A stretch of DNA of 13,887 bases, taken from Granulosicoccus sp964437945 (GTDB taxonomy: Bacteria > Pseudomonadota > Gammaproteobacteria > Granulosicoccales > Granulosicoccaceae). Where the stretch lies: the NCBI GenBank assembly GCA_964437945.1, contig CAYTJF010000161.1:1-13887 (forward strand). The letters are read 5' to 3'. Position numbers and translations under genes: made by a program. The notes beneath the pieces were generated by a model. That model did no database searches, had not been told where the DNA came from, and saw only the letters and a program-made list of their open reading frames with translations. This document shows positions 8,206-13,833 of the stretch, one piece after another; position 1 is the first letter of the stretch, and each line of letters begins with the position of its first letter.

Positions 8206-9585
8206 TTAATAAAACTTCAAATACTTATCGACCTCCCAGTCAGACACATGGTTCACATAGCTCTCCCATTCCTCACGTTTGAACTGAAGATAAGTATCCT
8301 TCATCAGTTTTCCGAATACTTTCTCCGTCAGCGAGTCTTTTTCAAACGCATTGAGTGCTTCTTCCAATGTACGCGGCAGGTAACTGACTTTCAGCTTGGC
8401 CAGTTGCTGTGGAGATTTGAGATACATGTTTTCTGTATGCGGCGCCCCAGGATCAATTTTTTCCCGGATACCCTCTAGACCTGCAGCCAACACCAGCGCA
8501 CCACCAAGATACGGATTATTAGAAATATCAGCGGCTCTTAATTCAACACGGCCACCACCCAATGGCACACGCACAGCATTTGTTCGGTTGTTGTTGCCGA
8601 AGCAGGCAAATACCGGAGCCCAGGTAAACCCTGACATACTGCCCTCTTTAATAAGACGCTTGTAGCTGTTGACTGTGGGGGTTACTACAGCGCACAGAGC
8701 AGGCAGGTGCTTCAAGATACCACCGATAAAGTAATATCCCAGTTCAGACAAGTTACATCCGCGTGGGTCTTTTGACGAATCAAACAGGTTTTTACCCGTT
8801 TTGATATTAGCCAGTGACATATTGTAGTGAGCACCGCTACCTGCACGATCGGCAAACGGTTTGGGCATAAATGATGCGAAGCAGCCGTGCTGGTGCGCTA
8901 CTTCATTTACCAGAAGCCGAAAGAATGAAAATCGATCTGCCATTTCCAGACCTTCAAAATAATTGAAATCTATTTCAAACTGACCATTGCCATCTTCGTG
9001 GTCGAATGAATACACATCAAAGCCTGCCTGTTGTAAGTGCTCTACTATGCTGCCCAATACTGGCAAACTATCGAGCGTACTGCGAACATCGTAGGCAGGC
9101 TTGGCAAGATCATCCCTTGCGCCAATGGGCACCACTTTGCCAGTCTCATTTTCACGGAGTAAAAAGAGCTCAGGTTCAATACCAAAGTTAAATCGATACC
9201 CGAGCTTTTCGGCATCTCCCAACACACGTTTAAAGATCTGCCGGGAACAAGGTTCAAATACATCGCCCTCACAATACAAATCACTGGCAAACCACGCCAC
9301 ATCAGATTGCCATGGACAGATAATCACGCTTTCCGGGTCTGGGTGTGGTGAGACTTCCTCATCGCTGACATCTTGTGGAACACCGTCCAGAGCCGCTCCA
9401 GTGCAAAGCTCCGAACCACCCATCATTCTATCCAGGTGCGAGAGTGGCACCATCTTCGATTTGCAAACGCCGTGGATATCAACATACGAGGCAAGCGCGT
9501 ATTTCACCCCTTGTGACTCCAATCGCTTACGCAATCGCACCGCACTGCTGGTTTTTTTCGAATTGGTTTTCTTTTTTGCGGCCAT
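8206..9585 (-). CDS. glnT: Type III glutamate-ammonia ligase / gamma-glutamylmethylamide synthetase-like (GlnT/GmaS family)
   Basis: 459 residues. The glutamine synthetase catalytic fold is clear: GIEPELFLL (metal-binding Glu near 137-139), EDGNGQFEIDF (197-206), GSGAHYNMS (249-257), NSYKRL (306-311), NNRTNAVRVP (332-341) and RVELRAADISNNPYL (346-360). Length and the N-terminal block VKYALASYVDIHGVCKSKMVP match the short 'type III' ligases that include gamma-glutamylmethylamide synthetases. The sequence alone cannot say whether the amine is ammonia or methylamine, and no other methylamine genes are seen. The first 20 residues are an unusual Lys/Ser-rich tail (MAAKKKTNSKKTSS). The ATG is preceded by AGGG at good spacing. 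It is followed by the hydrolase gene. Confidence 0.88.
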   Translation of the reverse strand: MAAKKKTNSKKTSSAVRLRKRLESQGVKYALASYVDIHGVCKSKMVPLSHLDRMMGGSELCTGAALDGVPQDVSDEEVSPHPDPESVIICPWQSDVAWFASDLYCEGDVFEPCSRQIFKRVLGDAEKLGYRFNFGIEPELFLLRENETGKVVPIGARDDLAKPAYDVRSTLDSLPVLGSIVEHLQQAGFDVYSFDHEDGNGQFEIDFNYFEGLEMADRFSFFRLLVNEVAHQHGCFASFMPKPFADRAGSGAHYNMSLANIKTGKNLFDSSKDPRGCNLSELGYYFIGGILKHLPALCAVVTPTVNSYKRLIKEGSMSGFTWAPVFACFGNNNRTNAVRVPLGGGRVELRAADISNNPYLGGALVLAAGLEGIREKIDPGAPHTENMYLKSPQQLAKLKVSYLPRTLEEALNAFEKDSLTEKVFGKLMKDTYLQFKREEWESYVNHVSDWEVDKYLKFY

Positions 9586-9630
9586 TGGGCATCCCTGAAT
9601 TTAAGCGTTAATCAATATCTGAAATGGTTG

Positions 9631-9636
9631 CCTCCT
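9631..9636 (-). promoter_or_regulatory. Perfect AGGAGG with no ordinary start codon
   Basis: The minus strand reads AGGAGG, then five bases, then ATT and a five-codon frame ending in TAA, about 50 bases before the glnT ATG. No ATG, GTG or TTG frame of useful length starts there. It could be a chance match, part of the glnT leader, or the start of a tiny leader peptide. Confidence 0.25.
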
Positions 9637-9656
9637 AATCTACTACTTTTTCCAAA

Positions 9657-9677
9657 CTCTTAAGAGCTAAATTTAGC
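9657..9677. promoter_or_regulatory. Two abutting palindromes upstream of glnT
   Basis: CTCTTAAGAG (9657-9666) and GCTAAATTTAGC (9666-9677) are both perfect and share one base. They lie about 70-90 bases before the glnT start and 30 bases beyond the ald terminator. This is where a glnT operator or promoter would be expected. No known binding-site consensus is claimed. Confidence 0.35.
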
Positions 9678-9706
9678 CTGCGTATAAACCGGTAACCCTT
9701 GGCGAG

Positions 9707-9742
9707 ACAAAAACAGACGGCACACCAAGTCGGTGCACCGCC
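9707..9742 (-). terminator. Rho-independent terminator of ald
   Basis: On the minus strand, 22 bases after the ald stop, GGCGGTGCACC and GGTGTGCCGTC form an 11-bp stem (three G-U pairs) around a GACTT loop, followed by TGTTTTTGTC. This is a textbook intrinsic terminator and separates ald from glnT. Confidence 0.8.
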
Positions 9743-9764
9743 TTTTGGCTGTACTGGTGAGCAG

Positions 9765-10892
9765 CTAACCAGCAAGATTGTCGATGGCGTCCTTGCTGGG
9801 GACGAAGTCGTAGCCGAGTGCTCCGGCGACTTGCGGGTCAGTGATTTTTCCAGCGCTTACGTTGAGGCCGTTGCGCAGGTGCGGCATCGCTAACATGGCT
9901 CGCTTCGGGCCCATGTCGGCTAAGGCCAATGTGAACGGAAGCGTGGCATTGTTCAACGCGTAAGTCGAAGTCCGAGGTACCGCACCTGGCATGTTGGCAA
10001 CAGCGTAGTGCACAACATCGTCAACCATATAGACGGGGTCTTGATGGGTGGTGGCATGTGATGTTTCGAACGCACCGCCCTGATCGATGGCGACGTCGAC
10101 AAGCACTGAACCTGCCCGCATGGCCTTCACCATATCCTTCGTCACCAGCTTGGGTGCAGTGTCTCCTTTGACGAGCACGGCACCTATTACAACATCGGCA
10201 TCGATAACCATGTCTTCAAGCGCCGCGGCTGTTGAGTACATGGTGGTAACCGCTGCTCCCCAACGAGCCTCGCTGTAATCGAGCACGCCATTGTTGCGGT
10301 CGAGAATGGTGACGTTGCCGCCAAGGCCGATGGCCATCTCTGCTGCGTGCTGTCCAACTACGCCGCCTCCAATGATAACGACTTTCGCTGGCGGTACGCC
10401 AGGGACCCCACCGATAAGTAAGCCGGCGCCGCCGTTTGGTTGTTGCAGGAAGTTGGCCGCAGCCTGAATGGACATGCGGCCAGCGACCTTCGACATGGGA
10501 GCCAAAAGCGGCAGACCACCATCATCGTCGGTCACGGTTTCATACGCTATGCAAGTGGCGCCGCTGGCAACCAGATCAGAGGTCTGCTCGGCGTCGGGGG
10601 CTAGATGCAAGTAGGTAAAAAGCGTGTGGTCTTTGCGGAGCATGGCCCGCTCTTCCGCCTGTGGCTCTTTGACCTTCACGATCAATTCGCTGCTGTCGAA
10701 CACCGACTTTGCATTGGTGGCGATCTCGGCGCCAACCTCAGTGTAGTCAGCATCACTTGCTCCAATACCAATTCCAGCGTTTGTTTCTACAAGCACGGAA
10801 TGTCCACGTCGGGTGAGTTCGGAGACACTTGTTGGCGTTAAGCCAACGCGCTGCTCGTGATTCTTGATTTCTTTTGGTAGTCCTATCTTCAT
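9765..10892 (-). CDS. ald: Alanine dehydrogenase
   Basis: 375 residues, full length for the family. It catalyses NAD-dependent interconversion of L-alanine with pyruvate plus ammonium in the cytosol. Key residues fall at their standard numbers: Arg15, Lys75 in KVKEP, His96 in YLHLAP, the dinucleotide fold IIGGGVVGQHAAE (173-185) with Asp198 ending the second strand, and Asp270 in DVAIDQGG. The C-terminal NMPGAVPRTSTYALNNATLPF block is also typical. The gene is divergent from an Lrp/AsnC regulator, a common arrangement for alanine-responsive control, and ends in a strong terminator. The G+C is clearly higher than in the flanking genes (one 60-base stretch counted by eye is 57%, against 40% in glnT). 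Confidence 0.97.
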   Translation of the reverse strand: MKIGLPKEIKNHEQRVGLTPTSVSELTRRGHSVLVETNAGIGIGASDADYTEVGAEIATNAKSVFDSSELIVKVKEPQAEERAMLRKDHTLFTYLHLAPDAEQTSDLVASGATCIAYETVTDDDGGLPLLAPMSKVAGRMSIQAAANFLQQPNGGAGLLIGGVPGVPPAKVVIIGGGVVGQHAAEMAIGLGGNVTILDRNNGVLDYSEARWGAAVTTMYSTAAALEDMVIDADVVIGAVLVKGDTAPKLVTKDMVKAMRAGSVLVDVAIDQGGAFETSHATTHQDPVYMVDDVVHYAVANMPGAVPRTSTYALNNATLPFTLALADMGPKRAMLAMPHLRNGLNVSAGKITDPQVAGALGYDFVPSKDAIDNLAG

Positions 10893-10939
10893 TAGCTACA
10901 TCTCTTTATCGTATTTGTCGGCCGCACATGCGCAGTCTA

Positions 10940-10954
10940 GTTAACGCGGTTAAC
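10940..10954. promoter_or_regulatory. Inverted repeat GTTAAC-GCG-GTTAAC, candidate operator
   Basis: Two copies of the palindrome GTTAAC are spaced by three bases in the ald-lrp intergenic region, about 48-62 bases before the ald ATG. The symmetry fits a dimeric regulator. Which protein binds is not known. Confidence 0.35.
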
Positions 10955-10979
10955 GATACGCCGAATGGTACGATAGGTG

Positions 10980-10998
10980 TATGCAAATTATGTGCATA
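10980..10998. promoter_or_regulatory. Candidate Lrp-type operator TATGCA-N7-TGCATA
   Basis: A 6-bp inverted repeat flanks the A/T-rich centre AATTATG, midway between ald and the regulator gene. This resembles the general Lrp/AsnC site shape (short inverted arms around an A/T core). It is the best candidate for binding by the adjacent regulator and could serve both promoters. Confidence 0.45.
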
Positions 10999-11045
10999 AT
11001 TTTTTGTGCTCGCTTAAAAAATCCCACAATATGCCTGTTTTATCG

Positions 11046-11051
11046 TAGAAT
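11046..11051 (+). promoter_or_regulatory. Candidate -10 box very close to the lrp start
   Basis: TAGAAT matches TATAAT at 5 of 6 positions and ends six bases before the ATG, so a transcript from it would begin at or next to the start codon. No Shine-Dalgarno is visible upstream of this ATG. The matching -35 (CCCACA at 11023-11028) is poor. Confidence 0.25.
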
Positions 11052-11057
11052 CTTCGA

Positions 11058-11525
11058 ATGATAGATCTTGATGTATTAGATCATTCGATCCTTGATGAGC
11101 TTCAAGAGGATGGTCGAATGACCAATGCCGAACTCGCCGACAAGGTTGGGCTCAGCGCATCTGCATGCCACCGCCGGGTGCGCCGCCTCGAAAACGATGG
11201 GGTCATCGAGCGGTATGTAGCACTAGTCAATCGCAAGCTAGTCGGACGCGGTTTGTCGGTGTTCGTCGAGCTGTCTCTAGACAGCCAGCGCGAAGAAATG
11301 CTCGACAAGTTCGAAGCTGCAATTAATGATGTCCCCCACGTGCGAAGCTGCCACCTGATGTCGGGCAAATCCGACTATCTCTTGCACGTCACGTGCACCG
11401 ATGTAGCCGACTACGAAACTATCCACCGGGAGTACATTGCGTTGCTGCCAGGTGTGAACCAGGTGCGCAGCAGTTTCTCCATCCGAACCGTCACCGACAC
11501 AATCGCCCTCGACCTATCCCGATAA
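11058..11525 (+). CDS. Lrp/AsnC family transcriptional regulator (probable regulator of ald)
   Basis: 155 residues, normal for the family. The N-terminal winged helix-turn-helix spans about residues 4-60, with the turn and recognition helix at 22-45 (MTNAELADKVGLSASACHRR). The effector-binding/oligomerisation domain covers about 67-145 and includes HLMSGKSDYLLHV. It is transcribed divergently from alanine dehydrogenase across a 165-bp gap with palindromes, so I infer it senses alanine or a related amino acid and controls ald and itself. G+C is the highest in the window (39 of 60 bases in one counted stretch). No ribosome-binding site is visible before the ATG. Confidence 0.92.
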   Translation: MIDLDVLDHSILDELQEDGRMTNAELADKVGLSASACHRRVRRLENDGVIERYVALVNRKLVGRGLSVFVELSLDSQREEMLDKFEAAINDVPHVRSCHLMSGKSDYLLHVTCTDVADYETIHREYIALLPGVNQVRSSFSIRTVTDTIALDLSR

Positions 11526-11705
11526 AAATCTCAGTTGTTGAGCAGGCGCATGCACTCTGATTTGCGGCTAAACAATCAAATCTTTCGTTGCGATCAATGT
11601 AATAGTTTGATTTGGCAATCCATATCACTGTTTCACTTATTGCTGGTTCTCAGGTTGGTAACTCAGCATTAAAGCCACCACCGCATTGAGTCGATTGCCT
11701 ATCGT

Positions 11706-12743
11706 ATGTGGCATTTACTGTACGAAAAAGCAACTAATCAGCGCTTTCTAACAACCATAAAAATCTGCCTGTTCATGATGATTATGAGCTTAGTGCTTGT
11801 CGAGCCATTAATGTTATTGGTGGCTCCGTGGCCTGGCATTGAAAACGTACTGACTGAATACATTAATGCTTTGCCTTATTTGATCGTTCTGGGTCTAGCG
11901 CTGCTAATACCTGCAGTCGTAAAATATGTAATCGCTGTAAAAAATGGGGCACCATTATTTTCTAATCCAAAGTTCGACTATCAACCCTGGCCAACCCATT
12001 CGCACCCGGTAGCCAAAAATATTTCCTGGGGTGGTGTAGATCCGGAGAATGACATTAAGAGTCGACAGACCAAGATAATTTTGTGTGGAGAGCTGCAGGT
12101 CAAACAAACGGTACTATTGCGACGCAAGGTTATGTTGTTTGTTGTATTTATTGCAGGCGTAGTGTTAACAACTTTTCCGTTTTTAGCTAAAACCATTGTC
12201 TATGAGATTACTCCACCACGCATAGAAGGTTTACAAAAAATGGCTCAAGAAATGACGCCACTGTTTGTAGGTCCAGGTGCAATCATCTTGTTGTCCTGTC
12301 TTTTTATTTGGATGAGAAAAATACCAACAGCATTGGTAGATAAAGTAGATGGCACACTAAGATTGAGACAGAGCCGTTTCATGGGGCTACTTGATTGCGT
12401 TATCAAACCCGATGAGGATATCGTAGTTACATCGAAACTTGTGGGGTTTCAATTAATTTCGTATCGCTCCAAGCACTCATATGGTGGCAGTAAAGGCCGA
12501 AACGGTTCCAGAATTGAACAATATGAGTTAAACGCCGTACTATCCGATCGTAAACGCAAACTGATTTCCAAACAACCAGCCTCAGTGTCAATGTCGGGAG
12601 GGAAATCAAACAAAGCGTTGCTAAGTGACGCCTTAGTGCTTGCCCGATTTTTAGATTTACCAGTATGGGATCGCTGTGGGTACTATCGTCCTGACAGCCA
12701 GGAACTATTGCAACCAGCAGATCCTTTAATTCAACCGCTTTAA
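11706..12743 (+). CDS. Four-helix membrane protein of unknown function
   Basis: 345 residues. Predicted membrane helices lie at about 17-40, 55-76, 141-163 and 186-203. Between helices 2 and 3 is a polar loop of about 65 residues with a Trp/Pro-rich part (DYQPWPTHSHPV). The C-terminal 140 residues are soluble and basic (KVDGTLRLRQ, then SKHSYGGSKGRNG). I recognise no family. The start is uncertain. No Shine-Dalgarno is seen, the frame is open upstream only to 11673 and offers no other ATG/GTG/TTG there, and an internal Met-Met at codons 24-25 could be used instead. The gene stands alone. The 180-bp gap before it (11526-11705) shows only weak inverted repeats (ATCAAA/TTTGAT) and no gene. Confidence 0.75.
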   Translation: MWHLLYEKATNQRFLTTIKICLFMMIMSLVLVEPLMLLVAPWPGIENVLTEYINALPYLIVLGLALLIPAVVKYVIAVKNGAPLFSNPKFDYQPWPTHSHPVAKNISWGGVDPENDIKSRQTKIILCGELQVKQTVLLRRKVMLFVVFIAGVVLTTFPFLAKTIVYEITPPRIEGLQKMAQEMTPLFVGPGAIILLSCLFIWMRKIPTALVDKVDGTLRLRQSRFMGLLDCVIKPDEDIVVTSKLVGFQLISYRSKHSYGGSKGRNGSRIEQYELNAVLSDRKRKLISKQPASVSMSGGKSNKALLSDALVLARFLDLPVWDRCGYYRPDSQELLQPADPLIQPL

Positions 12744-12956
12744 TTGGGTAGAGAAGGTATTCGCTGTTTATCGGGCGTAACAGTTCTAATCCACCTCTTA
12801 GCAAAAATTTTCTTAACGGTTAAATTTTTGGCCAATGATGGTGTCGCCCAAACAATATTCGCTATTTATCGAACCGAGGTTCTGATTAATCTACTAGGAA
12901 AAATTTTCTTACTGGTTAAAATTTTCTTGCTGGTTAAATTTTTGTTTCTCTCTTGA
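12744..12956 (+). CDS. Doubtful small hydrophobic repeat peptide
   Basis: A 70-codon frame begins with TTG directly after the stop of the preceding gene. It encodes a hydrophobic peptide with repeated KIFLxV units: LAKIFLTVKFL, then GKIFLLVKIFLLVKFLFLS. Two 42-bp copies 96 bp apart (12783-12824 and 12879-12920) are in the same frame. Seven of 14 codons differ, four of them synonymously. The unit AAA-ATT-TTC-TTR-CTG-GTT is then repeated in tandem. There is no clear ribosome site and no ATG. It may be a genuine small membrane-active peptide, or simply degenerate repeat DNA. Confidence 0.25.
   Translation: MGREGIRCLSGVTVLIHLLAKIFLTVKFLANDGVAQTIFAIYRTEVLINLLGKIFLLVKIFLLVKFLFLS
12763..12950. repeat. 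Imperfect tandem duplication, A/T-rich
   Basis: The stretch beginning ATTCGCTGTTTATCG and ending in GGTTAAATTTTTG (about 12763-12831) is followed by a diverged copy beginning ATTCGCTATTTATCG (about 12857-12945). Shared parts include GTTCT, AAAAATTTTCTTA and GGTTAAA. The second copy carries an extra 18-bp internal unit. Confidence 0.7.
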
Positions 12957-13072
12957 GCGAGTTGTACTTTAGTTTTATACGTGGAAGAGTAAGTTACTTT
13001 GTTACTGTCGCGGGATTGACTCGGCTAGCACCTCGGGGCTTCGCCCCAACGCAGCGTTGCCCAAACGGCGTT

Positions 13073-13406
13073 TGCGTATACCAGTGAAGTCTCCCACCCA
13101 TTCCACGTGAAGGCTGCCACCTAAACCAGGCAAAGCTGCCGTACGCAGGGTCTTGAAATACCGCACTGCTTGGCTATTTGGCGTTGGCTCTGTTTGCAGG
13201 CCCAGAGAAGACGCAGAACTTCTTTAATTTTTCGCATGGATTTTCTCTTAGCTGGCATCTGAAGCTCGGGTAAAGGCCCAGAATACGTTGGAGAATCCTG
13301 CGTCGCTTAACTCGCTCGATCACCCCAAATTTTGGTGGCAGATTTGCTCTGGAATAGGTGGCAGCTTTGGCGTGGAACCAGTGGCAGGCTTGCTCTGGAA
13401 TACGCA
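13073..13406 (-). mobile_element. Non-autonomous IS21-family element, 334 bp
   Basis: The ends are TGCGTATACCAG (left) and, read inward from the right, TGCGTATTCCAG (11 of 12 identical), giving the TG...CA termini of the IS21 family. GGCGTT occurs directly outside both ends (13067-13072 and 13407-13412), a 6-bp target duplication. Each end carries three subterminal units of 22-23 bp with the pattern ATTCCA-N4-AAG-CTGCCACC: left at 13078, 13100 and 13123, right at 13333, 13356 and 13379, in opposite orientation. Only the start of istA remains, and istB and most of istA are missing. Mobilisation would need a complete IS21 relative elsewhere. The intact sister repeat at 13587-13592 shows the empty site. 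Confidence 0.9.
13121..13258 (-). pseudogene. istA: Truncated IS21 transposase gene istA (first 45 codons)
   Basis: From the ATG at 13258 the frame encodes MPAKRKSMRKIKEVLRLLW..., then QRQIAKQCGISRP, the N-terminal helix-turn-helix of IstA transposases. A second Met lies at 13237. After CVRQLCLV it meets a TAG inside the left subterminal repeat array, so the integrase catalytic domain is gone. The remaining 45 residues could still bind DNA if translated. That is speculative. Confidence 0.85.
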
Positions 13407-13546
13407 GGCGTTCGCCGTTTGTCGAACCCTGGGTTCAAATCCCTCTCTTGGAGAGAGTTGATGCACTGGTTAAGGATGATTCTTGAGTGAAGTTTAATTT
13501 TTACTTGGAATGGCGGAGAGAGAGGGATTGACTCGGCTAGCGCCTC

Positions 13547-13635
13547 GGGCCTTTGCCCCAACGCAGCGTTGCTGCGTTGCCCAAACGGCGTTCGCCGTTT
13601 GTCGAACCCTGGGTTCAAATCCCTCTCTTGGAGAG
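13547..13635 (-). ncRNA. Structured tRNA trailer: series of hairpins in the repeat unit
   Basis: Within one repeat unit five inverted repeats follow one another: GGGC/GCCC (13547-13558), AACGCAGC/GCTGCGTT (13560-13578), AAACGGCG/CGCCGTTT (13583-13600), GAACCC/GGGTTC (13604-13616) and CTCTC/GAGAG (13623-13635). If transcription continues past tRNA-Ser, the trailer RNA would be highly folded. A stable processed RNA is possible by analogy with the E. coli tyrT trailer. No promoter or product is shown by the sequence. Confidence 0.4.
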
Positions 13636-13690
13636 AGTTGATGCACTGGTTAAGGATGATTCTTGAGTGAAGTTTAATTTTTACTTGGAA

Positions 13691-13782
13691 TGGCGGAGAG
13701 AGAGGGATTCGAACCCTCGATACGCTATAAAACGTATACTCCCTTAGCAGGGGAGCGCCTTCAGCCACTCGGCCACCTCTCC
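13691..13782 (-). tRNA. tRNA-Ser(GCU)
   Basis: 92 bases including an encoded CCA. Acceptor GGAGAGG pairs with TCTCTCC (G7-U66 wobble). The D arm has GGCCGAGTGGCTGAAGGC. The anticodon stem CTCCC/GGGAG encloses CTGCTAA with anticodon GCU. A long class II variable arm has an ATACG/CGTAT stem, and the T arm is GAGGG-TTCGAAT-CCCTC. It reads AGC and AGU. Its 3' 19 bases are repeated downstream. It lies 51 bp downstream of a tRNA-Arg on the same strand, so the two are probably one transcript. Confidence 0.97.
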
Positions 13783-13793
13783 AGAGGTCATTT

Positions 13794-13811
13794 ACGCACT
13801 TCGTTGTGCGT
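13794..13811 (-). other. Hairpin in the spacer between the two tRNAs
   Basis: ACGCAC and GTGCGT form a perfect 6-bp stem with a 6-base loop in the 51-bp spacer. This could guide processing of the tRNA-Arg/tRNA-Ser precursor. There is no U-run, so it is not a terminator. Confidence 0.5.
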
Positions 13812-13833
13812 GTTTACTAAGTTTGGAGTGAAT

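Larger units (their letters stand above)
13012..13709 (-). repeat. 180-bp-period repeats downstream of tRNA-Ser, each with the tRNA 3' end
   Basis: A 123-bp segment is identical at 13407-13529 and 13587-13709, offset by exactly 180 bp. Its end is the last 19 bases of the tRNA-Ser gene (TGGCGGAGAGAGAGGGATT), at 13691-13709 within the tRNA and again at 13511-13529. The rest of the unit (13524-13592) recurs at 13012-13072 with three substitutions and an 8-bp deletion. That older copy is split by an IS21-type insertion (13073-13406). Two units are clear. A third, very diverged junction may lie at about 12940-13014. The block from 12957 to 13690 contains no supported protein gene other than the istA remnant. 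Confidence 0.9.

Noticed and set aside
9101..9598. Plus-strand frame of 165 codons opposite glnT
   Set aside because: It lies entirely antisense to a well-supported gene, has no recognisable domain and no ribosome site.
13511..13709. 19-bp direct repeats as attL/attR of an integrated island at tRNA-Ser
   Set aside because: The interval is only 180 bp with no integrase, and the similarity extends far beyond 19 bp (123 bp), which fits tandem duplication better.
13307..13768. Minus-strand frame of 153 codons across the tRNA-Ser repeats
   Set aside because: It runs through the tRNA gene itself, through the non-coding trailer and into the IS end. Its internal protein repeat merely reflects the 180-bp period being a multiple of three.
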